This document shows positions 42,735-51,410 of a stretch of 57,665 nucleotides of DNA, one piece after another; position 1 is the stretch's first letter, and every line of letters begins with the position of its first letter. The notes under the pieces are model-generated. The model did no database searches. It saw only the letters and a list, made by a program, of their open reading frames with translations, and was not told the origin of the DNA. The position numbers were made by a program, and so were the translations under genes. Origin of the DNA: an uncultured Treponema sp. (GTDB lineage Bacteria > Spirochaetota > Spirochaetia > Treponematales > Treponemataceae). Location: assembly GCA_937894335.1 (NCBI GenBank), contig CALCRU010000003.1, forward strand, positions 1-57,665, given 5' to 3'.

Positions 42735-45700
42735 GTGACAGGTTATGTAATTATTTCTATCATGTTGTCGGTGGCTCTTGCTGCTGCAGTGTGTGTCGTA
42801 TTCAGACGGTTTGACAAAAACCAGAAGTCCTTGCAGCAGTTAAAAAAATATGCGGACATGCGTCAGGAAGAGTTTGATAAATACTTCCGCGCTCGTGCCG
42901 AAAACCTTACCGTTCTTTCCAGCGATCTTGAATCCGCGCAGGTAAAGGCAAAGGCTGCCGTTCGTGCACTGGAGCAGAAGGAAGAGCAGTTCGAAAAAGA
43001 TTCAGCATCTCTTTCAAAACCAATTGCAGAAATTTCACTCATGGGAGACCAGATTGCCGCATATGACAAGGTAATCCGCAACCTTATGGAAATGACCGCC
43101 GCAGTGGAGCAGAACCTTCAGAAGGTAAAGCAGGAAGCTGATGTGGTTGAAAAATTCAACAGCCGCCTTGATGTTCAGAAGAGGACCGTAGACGCATTAG
43201 AAAAAAAGATCCCCACACTTGTGTCTCAATTTTCAGAAACAAATGGCGAACAGTTAAAGTCCCTTGGAACAGAACTTCTTTCTGAGTATGAAAAGCGTGC
43301 TCAGGAAATAAACGGTTCCACTCAAAAGGCTGTAAAGGAGCATCAGCAGCTTCTTGAAAAAATAAATGTTGATGTTCAGAGTGCCTACAGTCAGGCCGCA
43401 TCTCGCGCTACAAAATTGGAAGACGAAGTTTTTAAGCAGTTGAGCGCAAGGTCAAAGAGTCAGTACGATTCCTGCATTAAAGAACTTGACGCCCAGTCCA
43501 AGCAACTTGCCGCAATCATGGACGGAAAGATAAAGGAAACCCAAAAGAGCATAGATGCCCAGGCCCAAGCCTTTAACGCAAGCATAGACACCCAGAGCAA
43601 GACCCTTGAAGCAGAGTTCAAGAAGAAGACTGGAACATTTACCCAGAACCTTGCCGAACGCACTGCATCCCTTTCTGCAGATTTGGAAAAGAAAATTACC
43701 GACCTTGACAGCCTCCTTAAGGAAAGAACTTCCGCATTAAGCACTTTGTTTGGAGAACGCTCAAAAACGCTTGACGAAGCCATAAAGAATAAGACTGGCT
43801 CTTTAAGTGCAGAACTTCAGAAACGCACTGACGAAATTGATGCCGAACTTAAAAAGCGCACCACAGACCTTGACGCAGAACTTAAGAAAAAAACAGGTGA
43901 CCTTGACATTGCAATGAAAAAGGAACTTGCTCTTCTTGCCAGTAAGGTTAAGGAAAGCACCCAACTTTCTTCACAGCAGGTGGCCCAGACTACCGATGTG
44001 GTTTCAAAGTCTCTTGACGAAAAGTCAAAGTCACTTCTTGCAGACATTGAACGCCGCAATGCGGAACTTACTGCAGAACTTTCTGACTTTACAAATGGAA
44101 TGCAGGAACAGATACGCGCTCTTACAGAATCCCTTTCTTCTGAATTCTCTGGAAGTCATACCGAAGCAGAGCGTGAAATCCACACTCGCCTTGATGCAAT
44201 TTCTGAGCGCATAGAAGAACGGGCAGCAATCCTTGAAGACGAACTTAGCCGAAAGACATCTGCCGTAGATTCCGAAGCCCTTGTAAAACTTGAGCAGGTT
44301 GAAAACTCTGTAGACAATTCTCTTGATCGGGTAAGGCAGACTGCTGAACAGATTTCGGCTGCGGTTGACGAAAACGAGCGCAAGATTCAGGAACTGTCCA
44401 TGACCTTTGTCGAAAAACTTTCTGCTGTTGCTTCGTCCATGTCTGACCAGACCGAAGACAGCATGACCAAACTTCTTAGCCTTAAGGAATCTTTCCAGAA
44501 GGAACTTGACAGCATTACTTCTCAGCTTGAATCCGAATCAACGGGTAACAGCAAAAAACTTGCTCAGGTTCAGAAACAGCTTGACGCACAGGCAGACAGC
44601 CTTAAGGAACGCTACGATGCCCTCTTCCAGAAGTCTCTTACTGCCGCAGAAGAAAAGGCCGATTCCCTTAGAGATGAAATGCTTTCTTCAATTGACAGTC
44701 TTAAGAGTCAGTATGCTCAGGTTCAGAGTCAGCTTGACCAGCAGGCGGACGGACTTAAGGAGCATTACGACAGCCTCTTTAGTCAGACTCTTTCCAGTGC
44801 AGAAGAAAAGGCTCAGGCGATCCGTGACGAAATGCTTGCTTCTGTTGACAGCCTTAAAACCCAGTATGCACAGGTTCGTCTTGAAGGCGAGCAGTCAATA
44901 GAAGATGTAAGCCAGCGCATTAAGGACAACTCCATTCAGCTTGAAGATTTGAGCGCATCAGTTCATTCTCAGGTGGGACAGTTTGACACTGAACTTCAGA
45001 ATGCAATGAAGTCTGTGGCGGCGGATTATGAAAACAAGCAGGCAAAATTTCTTTCTGGTCTGGATGCCCAACTTTCGGTTTACAAAAAAGAAATTGAAGT
45101 CCGCATAAGAAAACTTAATTCTGTTGGTAACGATGCCGACAAACTGGAACTTGCCCTTAGAAAACTTATGGAGCAGTCTCAGAAAAAAGTTTTGGGTGAC
45201 TTTGAAAAGTTTTCCGACTCTGTTACAAAACAGCAGTCTGAATTTGAAAACGCCTTCCTTCAGAATACATCCAAACTTCACACAGAACTTGGTTCCGTTG
45301 AAAAGGCACTGGAAGACCTTAAGGCAAAATCTTACAGCAATGTAAGCAGCAAACTAAAACTGTTTGAGGACACATTTACTGTTGACCTTAAAAAGAGAGA
45401 AGATGCCCTTGACGACAAACTTAACCAGTGGAAGAACGGCTTTGACAGCAAGATAGAAATTTTCTCTGACGAATATGAGCAGGACAGGCGCAAGCTTGAA
45501 ACAAAGTATTCCGAGGAACTTAAGAAACGCCTTGCAGACATGCATACGAAAAATCTTGAGCTTGAGGCAAAACTTCAGGATTCTCTTTCTGCAAAACAGA
45601 CTGAGCTTAAAAATCAGATGGGGTCCGTACAGTCACTGCTTAATGACTTTATGGAGCAGTACAGGGCAGACCTTAAGGATACCAGCGATCAGGCGGAAGT

Positions 45701-47192
45701 TCTTCTTAAAGAGGCAACGGAATCTTACAATCAGCGCATGAACGAACAACTTGCCAAAAACGAAAGAAGTATTGCTTCTCAAATTGAGGAGTTCAAGCAG
45801 GAACTTTCAGAAAAGCAGGAAACAAATACTTCTACAATTGATGCGGCGGTTCAGGACACAAGCGTTTGGAAAAAGCGCCTTAGCCAGCAGTTTGACGAAA
45901 GCTTCCGCGAGTTTGAAGAACAGCTTGAATCCCTTTCTAGCGACATAAAGGAAAAACTTAAGGACCTTGATGAAAAGTCTAGGGATGATCGGGCCGTGCT
46001 TGAACAGAGCATACAGCAAATGACTCAGAATGTACGCCTGTCCCTTAGCGAATACGAACAGAAATCTACAGAGGTTCAGAACGAACTTCAGAAGCGTTAC
46101 GATGACATGCGCATGCAAACCCAGAAGGATGTGGATGAGCAGATTGAAGAGTCTGCAAAGGGAATTAAGTCTTTGCGCAAGGAACTTAAATCTGTTTCTG
46201 ACGAAGCCAAGGGCAACTACAACAAGTTTATTACAGAACTTAACGACAATACCAATGATCTTCAGAAGCAGATTAGCGACATCAACAAGAGTGTGCTTCG
46301 CTTTGTTGACCAGACGAAGGTGTTTGACAAGGCGGACCTTCTTAAAGGCCAGCTGGAAACTTCAATTTCTGATCTTAAGCAGAGCATTAGCGATGTGGCT
46401 TCTTCTCGAGGTGTTATTGAAGACCTGCACAAAAGAATTGACGGGCTTAACAAACTTCACGATGAACTTACGCAGAAAGTTTCCATGTTTACGGCAGAAC
46501 AGGGGCGCATAGACGGAATGGAAGAGCAGTACCGCCGGCTTATTGCTTTAAGTCAGACCATGGACACAAAGATTCAGGACCTTACAGCAACAAGTGACGA
46601 CCTTTCCAACATGCAGCTTACTGTCCGCTCATTCCAGGAAACTCTTGCAGGAATCCAGAGCCGCTATGACCGCATAGAAAAGAAGGGCGAGACTATTGAC
46701 CGTGTTGCCGCTGATGTTGACAAGACATTTGACCGTGTTGATGCTCTGCAGGCAAAACTTACAGACTGCATTCATCAGGTAGAATCTATGCCTAGGGAAA
46801 TTGAATCCGTTCAGGGAGATATTGACGCCATTCTTAAGAATTCAGACCGCATAAACGACACTGTGGAAAAACTTTCTTCCCTCCAGTCTCTTGTTGACGA
46901 AACCCAGCAGCAGATTGATTCTATGAATGAATCTCGTAAGGGAATTCTTAACACTGAAGAGCGTTTACAGAAACTTGCGGCGGCCGCTGACGAACAGATT
47001 AAACTGCTTCAGACTATTGCAAAGACAAATGTTGCAAAGAAGGCTCCTGCAAAGGGAAGCAGCATTTCTGCATCTGAACGAGAGTCTGTTATTTCCCTTA
47101 ACAGAAAGGGATGGAAGGTTGATCAGATTGCCTCAACTTTGGGCATGACCATAAACGAAGTAAACCTTATTCTTGAGGTTGGTTCGGACTAG
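42735..47192 (+). CDS. Very long coiled-coil membrane-anchored protein with C-terminal HTH
   Basis: The 1485-residue protein starts with GTG and one membrane anchor (about 5-22, VIISIMLSVALAAAVCVVF). The rest, to about 1430, is almost continuous amphipathic helix. Eleven tandem 11-residue units occupy about 276-396, and two 51-residue repeats lie at 618-719. The last 40 residues (SASERESVISLNRKGWKVDQ onward to IASTLGMTINEVNLILEV) look like a helix-turn-helix of the kind that binds DNA. A membrane-anchored rod of this length ending in an HTH could link the envelope to the chromosome or to filaments; this is inference. Its stop codon overlaps that of the convergent ispDF gene. Confidence 0.82.
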   Translation: MTGYVIISIMLSVALAAAVCVVFRRFDKNQKSLQQLKKYADMRQEEFDKYFRARAENLTVLSSDLESAQVKAKAAVRALEQKEEQFEKDSASLSKPIAEISLMGDQIAAYDKVIRNLMEMTAAVEQNLQKVKQEADVVEKFNSRLDVQKRTVDALEKKIPTLVSQFSETNGEQLKSLGTELLSEYEKRAQEINGSTQKAVKEHQQLLEKINVDVQSAYSQAASRATKLEDEVFKQLSARSKSQYDSCIKELDAQSKQLAAIMDGKIKETQKSIDAQAQAFNASIDTQSKTLEAEFKKKTGTFTQNLAERTASLSADLEKKITDLDSLLKERTSALSTLFGERSKTLDEAIKNKTGSLSAELQKRTDEIDAELKKRTTDLDAELKKKTGDLDIAMKKELALLASKVKESTQLSSQQVAQTTDVVSKSLDEKSKSLLADIERRNAELTAELSDFTNGMQEQIRALTESLSSEFSGSHTEAEREIHTRLDAISERIEERAAILEDELSRKTSAVDSEALVKLEQVENSVDNSLDRVRQTAEQISAAVDENERKIQELSMTFVEKLSAVASSMSDQTEDSMTKLLSLKESFQKELDSITSQLESESTGNSKKLAQVQKQLDAQADSLKERYDALFQKSLTAAEEKADSLRDEMLSSIDSLKSQYAQVQSQLDQQADGLKEHYDSLFSQTLSSAEEKAQAIRDEMLASVDSLKTQYAQVRLEGEQSIEDVSQRIKDNSIQLEDLSASVHSQVGQFDTELQNAMKSVAADYENKQAKFLSGLDAQLSVYKKEIEVRIRKLNSVGNDADKLELALRKLMEQSQKKVLGDFEKFSDSVTKQQSEFENAFLQNTSKLHTELGSVEKALEDLKAKSYSNVSSKLKLFEDTFTVDLKKREDALDDKLNQWKNGFDSKIEIFSDEYEQDRRKLETKYSEELKKRLADMHTKNLELEAKLQDSLSAKQTELKNQMGSVQSLLNDFMEQYRADLKDTSDQAEVLLKEATESYNQRMNEQLAKNERSIASQIEEFKQELSEKQETNTSTIDAAVQDTSVWKKRLSQQFDESFREFEEQLESLSSDIKEKLKDLDEKSRDDRAVLEQSIQQMTQNVRLSLSEYEQKSTEVQNELQKRYDDMRMQTQKDVDEQIEESAKGIKSLRKELKSVSDEAKGNYNKFITELNDNTNDLQKQISDINKSVLRFVDQTKVFDKADLLKGQLETSISDLKQSISDVASSRGVIEDLHKRIDGLNKLHDELTQKVSMFTAEQGRIDGMEEQYRRLIALSQTMDTKIQDLTATSDDLSNMQLTVRSFQETLAGIQSRYDRIEKKGETIDRVAADVDKTFDRVDALQAKLTDCIHQVESMPREIESVQGDIDAILKNSDRINDTVEKLSSLQSLVDETQQQIDSMNESRKGILNTEERLQKLAAAADEQIKLLQTIAKTNVAKKAPAKGSSISASERESVISLNRKGWKVDQIASTLGMTINEVNLILEVGSD
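43560..43922 (+). repeat. Eleven tandem 33-bp units encoding 11-residue repeats
   Basis: In frame, eleven consecutive 11-residue units can be read, such as RTASLSADLEK, KTGSLSAELQK, RTDEIDAELKK, RTTDLDAELKK and KTGDLDIAMKK. The pattern is K/R-T at the start, hydrophobic residues at positions 5 and 9 and charges at the end. The DNA has drifted more than the protein. Confidence 0.8.
44586..44891 (+). repeat. Two tandem 153-bp units (51 residues each) in the coiled-coil gene
   Basis: Copy one is 44586-44738 and copy two 44739-44891. The proteins share the order QADxLKExYDxLF, then AEEKA, RDEML and DSLKxQYAQV. The unit repeats exactly once and looks like a recent internal duplication compared with the flanking helix. 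Confidence 0.8.
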
Positions 47193-48448
47193 GACCGGCG
47201 GTACAGGAGGCATGTGCAGAAGGCCTTTATTGCTTCTCCATGCCCCGTGCTGTCCAAACCTTCTCCTGTTTTTGCCTTTACGAAAACGCGATCCTTTTTA
47301 ATGTCTAGAACTTTTGCAATTCCTTCCCGAACTTTTTCCCTGTAGGGCAGGAACTTTGGCTTTTCCAGTTCAAGTACGCAGTCAATGTTCTGTATGTGCC
47401 AGCCTTCTTTTTTTATGTCGCTCCATACGGTTTGCAGAAGTTTTGCTGAGTTCGCGTTCTTCCACTGGCTGTCTTCTGGCGGAAAGTACGAGCCTATGTC
47501 GCCCATTGCGCTTGCACCCAGAAGAGCGTCTGTTATTGCGTGCAGCAGAACATCTCCGTCAGAGTGGGCTTCTTCTCCCTTTTCAAAGGGAATTTCTACT
47601 GTGCCAATTATAAGTTTTCTTCCTGCAACAAGTCGGTGGGTGTCAGTTCCAAGTCCTGTGCGGAATTCGGGGATGTTTGTATTCTGAGCATTCATGTCGC
47701 TTTCGTAAGTAATTTTTTTGTTTTGCACTTCTCCCTCCACAAGGTGAACTTTTATGCCGCCAGTAAGTTCTGGAAAGGTGTCCCAAATTTCAGTGTCGTC
47801 TGTAGAAGCAAAGGATTTTTGCAGTGCCATTTTGTGGCATTTAAGAAGTGGTAAAAGTTTAAAGGCCTGAGGCGTTTGTACTGCTGCAAGTAGCGAACGG
47901 TCAAGATGTTCCTTAATGGTGACAGAGTCTTTGTCTTTTCTTTTAAAAGTGTCTACCGCGTTTATGTAGGGAACCGCCGCTCCGTAAGAAAGTGCGCATT
48001 CTGTTGTTCGGCATACAAGCGCGTCGGTCAGAAAGGGGCGGGCTCCATCGTGTATAAGGACGACTGCATCTTTTGCAGGAAAAAGTTCTGCCGTCATGCA
48101 TAAGGCCTTATACACAGATTCCTGCCGGGTGCTTCCTCCACAGCAAAGGCTTAGTATGGTTCCGTTTTTTTTGATTAGGTTTTCTACTTCGGGATTTTCA
48201 AGAAGTGCCCTTTTGGTTTTTTCTTCCATTCCTTCTGCATAAGTAACTACAAGGTGCGAAAATGATTGTGAGCGCAGAAAGGGTAGGGCTGCATAGGAAA
48301 GAACTGAGTAGGGCTTTTCCTGAGAACAAAACGAAGAAAGGGGAAGAAATTCTTTTTTGCGGCCCCCCATGCGTGTTGAAGAGCCTGCTGCCATGAGTAT
48401 AAGGACTAGGGGCGTTTTGCTGCTCAGGGGATTAGTCGTCCCCGTCAT
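47189..48448 (-). CDS. ispDF: Bifunctional IspD-IspF (MEP cytidylyltransferase / MECDP synthase)
   Basis: The 419-residue protein joins two non-consecutive steps of the non-mevalonate isoprenoid pathway. The N-terminal IspD part (about 10-240) has the nucleotide-binding LMAAGSSTRMGG, VLIHDGARPF and TPQAFK. The C-terminal IspF part (about 262-419) has GLGTDTHRL and AHSDGDVLLHAITDALLGA with the metal ligands Asp/His/His, and ends ATGEGLDS-like before GEAIKAFC. The N-terminal start overlaps the last 17 bases of carD, so translation is coupled. The 3' end shares a CTAG tetranucleotide of stop codons with the convergent coiled-coil gene. Confidence 0.94.
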   Translation of the reverse strand: MTGTTNPLSSKTPLVLILMAAGSSTRMGGRKKEFLPLSSFCSQEKPYSVLSYAALPFLRSQSFSHLVVTYAEGMEEKTKRALLENPEVENLIKKNGTILSLCCGGSTRQESVYKALCMTAELFPAKDAVVLIHDGARPFLTDALVCRTTECALSYGAAVPYINAVDTFKRKDKDSVTIKEHLDRSLLAAVQTPQAFKLLPLLKCHKMALQKSFASTDDTEIWDTFPELTGGIKVHLVEGEVQNKKITYESDMNAQNTNIPEFRTGLGTDTHRLVAGRKLIIGTVEIPFEKGEEAHSDGDVLLHAITDALLGASAMGDIGSYFPPEDSQWKNANSAKLLQTVWSDIKKEGWHIQNIDCVLELEKPKFLPYREKVREGIAKVLDIKKDRVFVKAKTGEGLDSTGHGEAIKAFCTCLLYRRS

Positions 48449-49082
48449 CTAAATCTCCGTCGTCGTCATCATCGTCATCGTCACGACCCCTTCCCTTAAC
48501 ATCTTCGTCAAGGTCTGCAAACTCGTCGTCTTCATCATCCTCATCGTCAATAAGGAGATTTTTCTTTTCTGCTCTTGCGCCAAGAGGTTCAAGTTTTGCA
48601 TGAAGAAGGGCTTCTACTTCCTTGGCAGATTTGCCCATTGCTTCGGCAATTTCGTCTTCAAGGAGTTTTTTTGCATTGTCGTACAACTTGCGTTCAAGAA
48701 TGGGAAGTTCCTTAACCTTTGAGCGGTGATAGAGACAGCGCACGATTGAAGCAATGTCTTCTATGGTGCCTTTTTTTAGAAGATCAAGGTTCATCTGATA
48801 GCGCAGTTTCCAGTCTGATGTAGGCGGTTCAAAGTCTTCGCCAATCATATCAAGGGCCTTTTGCGCTTCTTTTGAAGAAACCACAGAGCGTATGCCTAAG
48901 TCGTGGGCCTTTGTAACTGGTACCATAACCGTCATGTCTGAAACTTCTACATAAATCTTGTAGTAGTAGACCTGTTGTCCCTGAAAATCCTTTTTAAAGA
49001 TTTCAGTAATTTTGCCCACACCCTGACTGGGGTACACTATTTTTTGGTTTAATGAAAATTCTGTCTTTGGTTTCGTTGCCAT
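48432..49082 (-). CDS. CarD-like transcription regulator with acidic tail
   Basis: The 216-residue protein has the CarD/TRCF RNA-polymerase-interaction domain at its N-terminus (FSLNQKIVYPSQGVGKI, then VYYYKIYVEVSDMTVMVP), followed by the helical DNA-binding part (WKLRYQMNLDLLKKGTIEDIA-like helix, LYHRSKVKELPILERKLYDNA). CarD proteins bind RNA polymerase and stabilise open promoter complexes, notably at rRNA promoters. The last 45 residues are almost only Asp/Glu, which is unusual. I placed the start at 49082; a TATAAT lies 6 bases upstream and no Shine-Dalgarno sequence exists, so carD itself looks leaderless. Confidence 0.9.
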   Translation of the reverse strand: MATKPKTEFSLNQKIVYPSQGVGKITEIFKKDFQGQQVYYYKIYVEVSDMTVMVPVTKAHDLGIRSVVSSKEAQKALDMIGEDFEPPTSDWKLRYQMNLDLLKKGTIEDIASIVRCLYHRSKVKELPILERKLYDNAKKLLEDEIAEAMGKSAKEVEALLHAKLEPLGARAEKKNLLIDDEDDEDDEFADLDEDVKGRGRDDDDDDDDGDLDDGDD

Positions 49083-49088
49083 ATTCTT

Positions 49089-49117
49089 ATTATACCACAA
49101 AAATCAAAACGGCACAA
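49089..49117 (-). promoter_or_regulatory. Promoter of carD, leaderless spacing
   Basis: On the minus strand the -35 is TTGTGC (49112-49117), the spacer 17 bp and the -10 a perfect TATAAT (49089-49094), followed by six bases and ATG at 49082. Confidence 0.65.
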
Positions 49118-49127
49118 GTTACCGTTT
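49101..49127 (-). terminator. Possible weak terminator overlapping the carD promoter
   Basis: A 6-bp stem (AAACGG with CCGTTT, arms 49122-49127 and 49107-49112 on the minus strand) is followed by TTGATTTTT. It follows the lipoprotein stop codon, and its loop holds most of the carD -35 box. Confidence 0.35.
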
Positions 49128-49131
49128 GCCG

Positions 49132-50661
49132 CTACTTGTCCCAAATCTGATGCCTTGCGTCCAGTGCTGTAATGCAAGTGTCGCTGTACTTTGAGCCTTT
49201 ATATACTTCTTGTATGGTAAGGGTCACATGGGTTGTGGTTACTGGAAGTTCTATCGTGGTAAATTCTACCACATCGTTAAAGTTTACCGTAACTTCTTCT
49301 CCTTCGTTTGTAGTAACAAGCATTGTCTTTACCCTGTTGTTTTCGTAAAAAAGATTGGGCCTTAGGGGATCAACATATCCGTTTAAAATCGTAAGGCTTA
49401 CTGCAACCATTCGATGATCGCTTGTAGTGCTTACATCAAAGTCAATTGTTTCTCCGATGCCGTCGTCATCTTTTCCTTCTGCCCAGGGAATGTTGTTTTT
49501 AAGCCACCAGTTGGAATCGCTCTGGGGAAGATAGACTCCCAGCATGCCGTCTGCTGAGTAGGTGTGGCTTGCGTCTGTAAGGTAGCTTGAAGCCCTAAGG
49601 TTGCTTATTATGCCGCCGTTTGCTCCCGAGGGAAAACCTGTCTTTTCTACAAAGCCCGTGGTATTGTCATTTGCGTCAAAAATAAGGTGTTCCTTTTTTC
49701 CGTCTATGATGCGATATCTTGCATTTGGAAGTACGAGAAGTGCGTATCCGTCTCCTCCCCGGTAGACTGCAAAACTTTTTTCGTCAGTAGGCTCCTTGCC
49801 ATTATATATGCGTACTTGTCCAGAGATGATTATTCTTGTAAGTTTTTCGGCGCCTACATCCCATGTTGACCTAGTAAGTTCAAGAGGCTCTGCCCAGTCG
49901 GGATAAAGGTTTGGAATTATGCTGAATTTAAAGACTTCTTCTCTAGGGTAATACTCTTCGTCTTCGTAGGGATCGTAAACCAAAGTGTCGCTAACCCTGT
50001 AAACACAAACCTCATCGTTGTCTTTATAGGTGTTAAAGTATATGCTGTAGCCATTTTGTCCTTCTGCAGTTTCTATTTCTGTAATTTCCAGAGTGTCGCT
50101 TTCTTCCCGTCCGTCTTCGTATCCCATTTTTAGGCTGATTTTGTCGTCCTGCATTTTTATACTACACTGCCTGTCAAGTTTTTTGTCGTAGTGCGTGCCT
50201 TCTGTTTTTGCAAACCTCTTTACCGCCAGCTGCCTGAAAAACTCCGGTATGTTTTCTTCGCTTACGGGAAGGGGTAAGTATGTTCTTCCTTCGTAAGATA
50301 GGGGCTTTCCCTTGCCCTTTCCCTTAACCTGCTTGAGTAGGTTTTTTACTGTTATTCCATCAATGGGAGAATAACTGTAAGAGCCTCCTGTTAACTTGCC
50401 TGTTGATAAATAAACCGTCTTGTAGTATGTAAAGAAAGAGTCGCCCTCTGCCTTAAGGTAAATAAGGTTCAGGTCTTCTTCGCTGTACCAGTAGCCTTCA
50501 ATCTGATTAAGAATGTCCTCGTCTGAAAGGTTTTCGTTTTGAGTGCTTGCGTTTTCTTCTGTTTGAGCATTGTTTTGAAGTTGTTTAGAATCTGTTTTCG
50601 CACATGAACTGAGTGCAAGAATAAAAATGATTAAAAGATATAAGGGGAGGGTATTTTTCAT
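49132..50661 (-). CDS. Lipoprotein with discoidin/NADase-type glycan-binding-like C-terminal domain
   Basis: The 509-residue protein has a lipoprotein signal peptide with the lipobox LSSC (Cys about 19), then a low-complexity Asn/Glu linker. The middle part (about 60-290) is strand-rich. The last 160 residues resemble the discoidin-like domain that NCBI names the NADase-type glycan-binding domain, common in spirochaete lipoproteins: NLRASSYL, YSADGMLGVYL, NWWLKNNIPWAEG, GIGETIDFDV and the ending YKGSKYSDTCITAL. It probably binds a carbohydrate at the cell surface or in the periplasm. I chose ATG 50661, which gives the signal peptide; the frame is open to 50703. An AGAG-type site lies upstream. 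Confidence 0.78.
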   Translation of the reverse strand: MKNTLPLYLLIIFILALSSCAKTDSKQLQNNAQTEENASTQNENLSDEDILNQIEGYWYSEEDLNLIYLKAEGDSFFTYYKTVYLSTGKLTGGSYSYSPIDGITVKNLLKQVKGKGKGKPLSYEGRTYLPLPVSEENIPEFFRQLAVKRFAKTEGTHYDKKLDRQCSIKMQDDKISLKMGYEDGREESDTLEITEIETAEGQNGYSIYFNTYKDNDEVCVYRVSDTLVYDPYEDEEYYPREEVFKFSIIPNLYPDWAEPLELTRSTWDVGAEKLTRIIISGQVRIYNGKEPTDEKSFAVYRGGDGYALLVLPNARYRIIDGKKEHLIFDANDNTTGFVEKTGFPSGANGGIISNLRASSYLTDASHTYSADGMLGVYLPQSDSNWWLKNNIPWAEGKDDDGIGETIDFDVSTTSDHRMVAVSLTILNGYVDPLRPNLFYENNRVKTMLVTTNEGEEVTVNFNDVVEFTTIELPVTTTHVTLTIQEVYKGSKYSDTCITALDARHQIWDK

Positions 50662-50703
50662 AAAACATCTCTTTTTTTTATTATCTGTTGAGTTTTGTTC
50701 CAT

Positions 50704-50740
50704 AAAAAAAGCAGATGAAGTTTTTTCTTCACCTGCTTTT
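50704..50740 (-). terminator. Rho-independent terminator after adk
   Basis: Arms of 10 bases (50711-50720 and 50727-50736, one G-U pair) form a hairpin; on the minus strand it is followed by seven T. It closes the adk transcript just before the lipoprotein gene. Confidence 0.9.
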
Positions 50741-50750
50741 GCTTTAAGAT

Positions 50751-51383
50751 TTATTTTGTGGGATAAAGTTTCTTAAAGTCTACCAAAACTTCTGAACTGT
50801 CACGGGCGCTGTTAATGTCCGTAAGTTTGTTAAGCTTGCGGTAGAATCCAATAAGCGGTTCTGTCTGTTCGCGGTAAACCTTAAGACGGTTTGTAATTGA
50901 TTCCAGCTTGTCATCATCGCGAGTGTAGAGTTCGCCACCACAAGCATCACACTTTCCTTCAACTTTTGTAGGATGGAACTTGATGTTGTAGATTGCACCA
51001 CAAGCGCGACAGATGCGGCGGTTGGAAAGGCGTGCAATAATAAGTTCATCGTCAACTTCAAAGTTTACAACTTTTACATCGCCCTTAAGTTTTTCAAACA
51101 TTTCTGCCTGAGGAATGGTGCGAGGAAATCCGTCCAGTATGAATCCGTTCTTGCAGTCATCTTTCGCAATGCGATCCTGAACCAGCTGACAAGTAATTTC
51201 GTCGCTTACCAGTCCGCCTGCATCAATGATTGCCTTAACTTTTTTTCCAAGTTCAGTCTGATTTTTGATGTTTTCGCGGAAGATGTCTCCTGTAGAAATG
51301 TGGGGAATTTTGTACTCTGATGCAACCTGTGCAGCAAGTGTGCCTTTTCCAGCTCCCGGTGGTCCTAAGAAAATAAAGTTCAT
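50751..51383 (-). CDS. adk: Adenylate kinase, zinc-LID type
   Basis: The enzyme interconverts AMP, ADP and ATP. The 210-residue protein has the P-loop GPPGAGKGT (7-15), the AMP-binding STGDIFR and GFPRTIPQ, and a long LID domain with four cysteines (CRACG and CDACG) that should hold a structural zinc ion. I placed the start at 51383, behind GGAGG; the open extension to 51614 overlaps rarA and is not conserved. It has its own consensus-like promoter inside the gap to rarA and a strong terminator, so it is a monocistronic unit. Confidence 0.95.
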   Translation of the reverse strand: MNFIFLGPPGAGKGTLAAQVASEYKIPHISTGDIFRENIKNQTELGKKVKAIIDAGGLVSDEITCQLVQDRIAKDDCKNGFILDGFPRTIPQAEMFEKLKGDVKVVNFEVDDELIIARLSNRRICRACGAIYNIKFHPTKVEGKCDACGGELYTRDDDKLESITNRLKVYREQTEPLIGFYRKLNKLTDINSARDSSEVLVDFKKLYPTK

Positions 51384-51410
51384 GTTTTTTCCTCCAAAAA
51401 TAGATGGCAT

